Of a DNA stretch of 21,516 nucleotides, positions 18,744 to 21,516 are shown piece after piece. This stretch comes from a virus, in the IMG/VR virus record IMGVR_UViG_3300049218_000502, positions 1 through 21,516 of that record. One strand, given 5' to 3'. The notes below the pieces were generated by a model that had not been told where the DNA came from, did not search any database, and saw only the letters and a list, made by a program, of their open reading frames with translations. A program made the position numbers and the translations under genes. The first letter of the stretch is position 1. Every line of letters begins with the position of its first letter.

Positions 18744-20522
18744 GTGGCTCATCAACCTGCGCTAACCCACACCAGAGACTACCCCGGCATCGCCAATCGC
18801 TACGCCCGCGATGTCGTCTCTGACCGTGTCGTCGCGTGCAAGTGGGTGCGGCTGGCGTGTCAGCGGCATCTGAGTGACATGAAGCGACGGGGCGATGACT
18901 GGCCTTATCGGTGGGATGCCTGGAACGCGGCCGACATCTGTGACTTCGCCGAGTTGCTGCCTCATATCGAGGGGCGCTGGGCGACGCCAACGTTGTTCCT
19001 GGAGCCATGGCAGGTCTTCACGCTGGCGGTGATCTTCGGGTGGCGACGAAAGGCTGATGGCGGCCGGCGGTTCAGCAAGGTGTATTGGGAGGTCGCTCGC
19101 AAGAACGCGAAGTCAACGATCGCGGCGGTGATCACGCTCTACTGCCTTACCAAAGAAAACGAGCCTGGCCCTTACGTGTTCATTGGGGCAACCACCGGCG
19201 CTCAGGCGCTGAAGGTCTTCCATCCTGCGAAAATGATGGCGAAGAAGTCGCCGGATTTGTGCGAGGCATTCGGGCTTCAGGTGTGGGCTAAGAGCATCAC
19301 GGAGCCGGGCGGTGGCTATATCCAGACGATCAACAGCAAGGGCAGCACGCAGGACGGGCACAACCCGCACTTGAGTGTGTTGGATGAGCTGCATGCCCAT
19401 AAGGACCGAGCGCTTTACGACGTGATGGACAGCGCCATGGGCGCTCGCTCAAACCCGCTGATGTGGATTATTACGACGGCCGGTTTCGACACCGAGACCG
19501 TCTGCTACGAGCAGCGGACCTTTGCGACGAAGGTGCTGGAAGGTGTGGTTGAAGCGAACCACTACTTCGGCATCATCTATACGCTGGACGATGATGAGGT
19601 TGAGGCCGCCAAGAAGGGGGACTTCAACCCGGCCAACTGGATCAAGGCCAACCCGAATCTCGGTGTGTCGGTCGGGATCGCAAATATGGAAGCCTCAGCA
19701 ACTGAGGCGCTGGCGCAGCCCGGCAAGTTGGCCGACTTCCTGACCAAAAAGCTGAACGTCTGGGTGTCAAGCCGGAACGGCCACGTCAACAACACTAGGT
19801 GGAAGGCGTGCAACGGCCCGGTCGACCTTGAGGATCTGCGGACGACGCCGTGCTGGATGGGCTACGACCTCGGCGCGACGTCGGATATGACGTCCTGGCG
19901 CCTAGTCTGGTGGCTGAAGGGCCGGGTGAAGACCTGGGGCCTACGCTATGTGCCGGCAGCCGCGGTCGATAGTCGGTCAAAGAAGAACGGCGTGCCATAT
20001 AGCCGATGGGTGTTGCAGCCTCCCGCAGGCAACTGGTCGCCCAGCAGCGACATCGGCGATCACTTGGCGCGGCGACGCCTGTTGAACACGACCGAGGGCG
20101 ACGTCACCGACTACGCTTACATTGAGCAGGACATTCGCTGGGCTATGGAGGTTTTCAACCTTCAAGGCATCGGCTTTGACAGTTGGAAATCGCAAGATTT
20201 GAACAGTCGACTGCAAGCGGATGGTGCGCCGCTTGTCGAGGTCCGTCAGGGGCACGCTACACTTTCCGGTCCAATGCAAGAATTGGACAGGCTATATTTG
20301 TCCAACGCGCTGGATCATGCCGGCGATGAAGTGCTGGCTTGGTGCGCTTCGAACGTGGTCGCTCGATCGGACCACAATGACAACCTGGTCCCATCCAAAA
20401 GATTGAGCGCCGAAAAGATTGACGATTACGCGGCGCTGCTGAATGCATTGGCCGTTGGGATGCACAGCGACATTGAGGAATCACCATACGCGGATGGGCG
20501 GGACATGCTGATCCTCGGCTAA
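18744..20522 (+). CDS. terL: Phage terminase large subunit (HK97/Terminase_1 type)
   Basis: 592 aa from a GTG, full length for the family. It powers packaging and cuts concatemers. The ATPase half has the Walker A variant EVARKNAKST (R119-S124), Walker B LSVLDELHAH (D214, E215) and coupling motif IITTAG (about 242-247). The nuclease half has D375 in MGYDLGATSDMTS and a C-terminal AEKIDDYAALLNAL matching the third metal-binding region. Walker A has Ala where Gly is more usual (RKNGKS), a variation I take as tolerated. Flanked by small subunit and portal as in siphoviruses. Confidence 0.95.
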   Translation: MAHQPALTHTRDYPGIANRYARDVVSDRVVACKWVRLACQRHLSDMKRRGDDWPYRWDAWNAADICDFAELLPHIEGRWATPTLFLEPWQVFTLAVIFGWRRKADGGRRFSKVYWEVARKNAKSTIAAVITLYCLTKENEPGPYVFIGATTGAQALKVFHPAKMMAKKSPDLCEAFGLQVWAKSITEPGGGYIQTINSKGSTQDGHNPHLSVLDELHAHKDRALYDVMDSAMGARSNPLMWIITTAGFDTETVCYEQRTFATKVLEGVVEANHYFGIIYTLDDDEVEAAKKGDFNPANWIKANPNLGVSVGIANMEASATEALAQPGKLADFLTKKLNVWVSSRNGHVNNTRWKACNGPVDLEDLRTTPCWMGYDLGATSDMTSWRLVWWLKGRVKTWGLRYVPAAAVDSRSKKNGVPYSRWVLQPPAGNWSPSSDIGDHLARRRLLNTTEGDVTDYAYIEQDIRWAMEVFNLQGIGFDSWKSQDLNSRLQADGAPLVEVRQGHATLSGPMQELDRLYLSNALDHAGDEVLAWCASNVVARSDHNDNLVPSKRLSAEKIDDYAALLNALAVGMHSDIEESPYADGRDMLILG

Positions 20523-20535
20523 CCCCGGAGATAAA

Positions 20536-21516
20536 ATGGGCCTGTGGTCAAAGATCGGCTCGATCGTAGGCCGCAAAACAGCCGACGCGGTCGGTTCGGA
20601 GTTGTGGGGCGACTACGCCTATTCCGGCGGGTCTAGTGCGGGCGTCGCGGTTAACAGCTTGTCGGCGATGCAGCATGTGGCAGTCATGGCATGCGTGTCG
20701 ATCCTGTCTGAAGACGTGGCAAAGCTGCCCTTGCAGGTCTGGCGCCGCCGAAAGGATGGCGGAAAGGATCAGATCAAGGATCACCCGCTCGCCAAGCTCC
20801 TGGCGCGGCCGAACGGCTGGCAGACCCGGTTTGAGTGGGTCGAGATGATGCAGGCGGCGCTCGTGCTGCGCGGCAATGCCTATTCGGTCATCCTGCGGGA
20901 CGGCCGCGGCACGCCGACGGCTCTGGTGCCCATTCACCCTGATCGGGTGACGCTCTTTGAAGCCCCAGGCGGTGAATACTTCTTTGCGGTGACCCGGCAG
21001 GGCCTATTCGAGACGGCATTGCTCCGCGACATGCCTCTGCTGATCCACAGCGAGGATATGCTTCACGTTCGGTGGCTGTCAGGGTGGAATTCGCTCCTCG
21101 GCATCTCCAGGATCGGGTTGATGCGCGAAGCTGTCGGCCTGGCGATGGCGCAGGAACAGCACGCCGGCCACTTCGCCGCGAACGGCGCCAGGCCAAGCGG
21201 CGTGCTGCATACCGAGCAGAAGCTGGACAAGGAAGTAATTGATCGGCTGGTGTCATCCTGGAAGCAGGATCAGGCCGGCTTCCGCAACAGCGGCAAGACC
21301 CGAGTGCTTGAGCAGGGCTTGCAGTGGCAGCAGTTGTCGATGTCCATGGTCGACGCCGATTTCATGCAGTCCCGTCGTTTCTCGGTCGAGGACATTGGCC
21401 GCGGGTTCCGCGTGCCGCTCTACAAATTGGGTGTCCCGTCCGAAGGGCAGGGAACCGCGATGATCCAGCAGGATCAGGAATACCTGAACAACGTCATCAG
21501 TGTTGAGTTGCACTGA
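20536..21516 (+). CDS. HK97-family portal protein, short C terminus
   Basis: 326 aa with a GGAGATAAA ribosome site; starts 13 bases after the large terminase. The portal is the dodecameric ring through which DNA enters the head. Family features: SAMQHVAVMACVSILSEDVA, KLPLQVWRR, HPLAKLLARPNGWQTRFEWV, GNAYSVILRD, IHSEDMLHVRWLSG and the closing FRVPLYKLGVPSEGQGTAMI with QQDQEYLNN. Family members usually run on for some 80-100 residues after that point. Here TGA follows VELH at the last three bases of the window, so the gene is either truncated by a stop or frameshift or continues as a second frame outside. Confidence 0.9.
   Translation: MGLWSKIGSIVGRKTADAVGSELWGDYAYSGGSSAGVAVNSLSAMQHVAVMACVSILSEDVAKLPLQVWRRRKDGGKDQIKDHPLAKLLARPNGWQTRFEWVEMMQAALVLRGNAYSVILRDGRGTPTALVPIHPDRVTLFEAPGGEYFFAVTRQGLFETALLRDMPLLIHSEDMLHVRWLSGWNSLLGISRIGLMREAVGLAMAQEQHAGHFAANGARPSGVLHTEQKLDKEVIDRLVSSWKQDQAGFRNSGKTRVLEQGLQWQQLSMSMVDADFMQSRRFSVEDIGRGFRVPLYKLGVPSEGQGTAMIQQDQEYLNNVISVELH

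Overview
The window is the left half of an integrated temperate siphovirus (a prophage with an HK97-type packaging module). The DNA is uniformly GC-rich. Two genes resemble regulators typical of Alphaproteobacteria: a GcrA-like regulator and a GapR/DUF2312-like nucleoid protein. An alphaproteobacterial host is therefore the best guess, but nothing seen fixes the genus.

Layout. Positions 1-9720 form one leftward unit. From its promoter end it runs through a series of small phage proteins of unknown role (including an Ala-rich repeat protein and a pentapeptide-repeat protein), then a recombination pair (RecE-like PD-(D/E)XK exonuclease and Sak4-like P-loop ATPase), a GNAT acetyltransferase, several tiny Cys-rich proteins, an excisionase-like HTH protein and finally the tyrosine integrase. 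Almost every junction is an ATGA, GTGA or TGATG stop/start overlap. I count 24 genes with essentially no non-coding DNA. Three of them, each under 60 codons (1607-1774, 5921-6073, 7404-7574), come from reading the junctions by eye.

Positions 9721-10335 are the immunity region. It holds an XRE repressor transcribed leftward, flanked by two divergent promoter candidates. Each has the same 17-bp operator (consensus GCTTAG-N5-CTRAGC) sitting between its -35 and -10 boxes.

Positions 10336-17777 are the rightward early unit. It holds a YdaS/Cro-like protein, three very small membrane proteins, the GcrA-like regulator, small proteins, the GapR-like protein, a VRR-NUC nuclease, a Prim-Pol primase and a VirE-type helicase. 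An AT-rich patch with short inverted repeats just after the helicase (about 16485-16615) is a candidate replication origin. Positions 17867-21516 are the start of the packaging/head module: HNH endonuclease, P27-type small terminase, large terminase and HK97-type portal. The portal frame stops at the last base of the window and is shorter than the family norm.

How it works together: the repressor and Cro-like protein would decide between silence and expression of both arms. The left arm supplies recombination, excision and accessory proteins. The right arm supplies replication and host-interaction regulators, followed by packaging. No CRISPR array, tRNA, rRNA or insertion sequence was seen. 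Attachment sites probably lie beyond the left edge.
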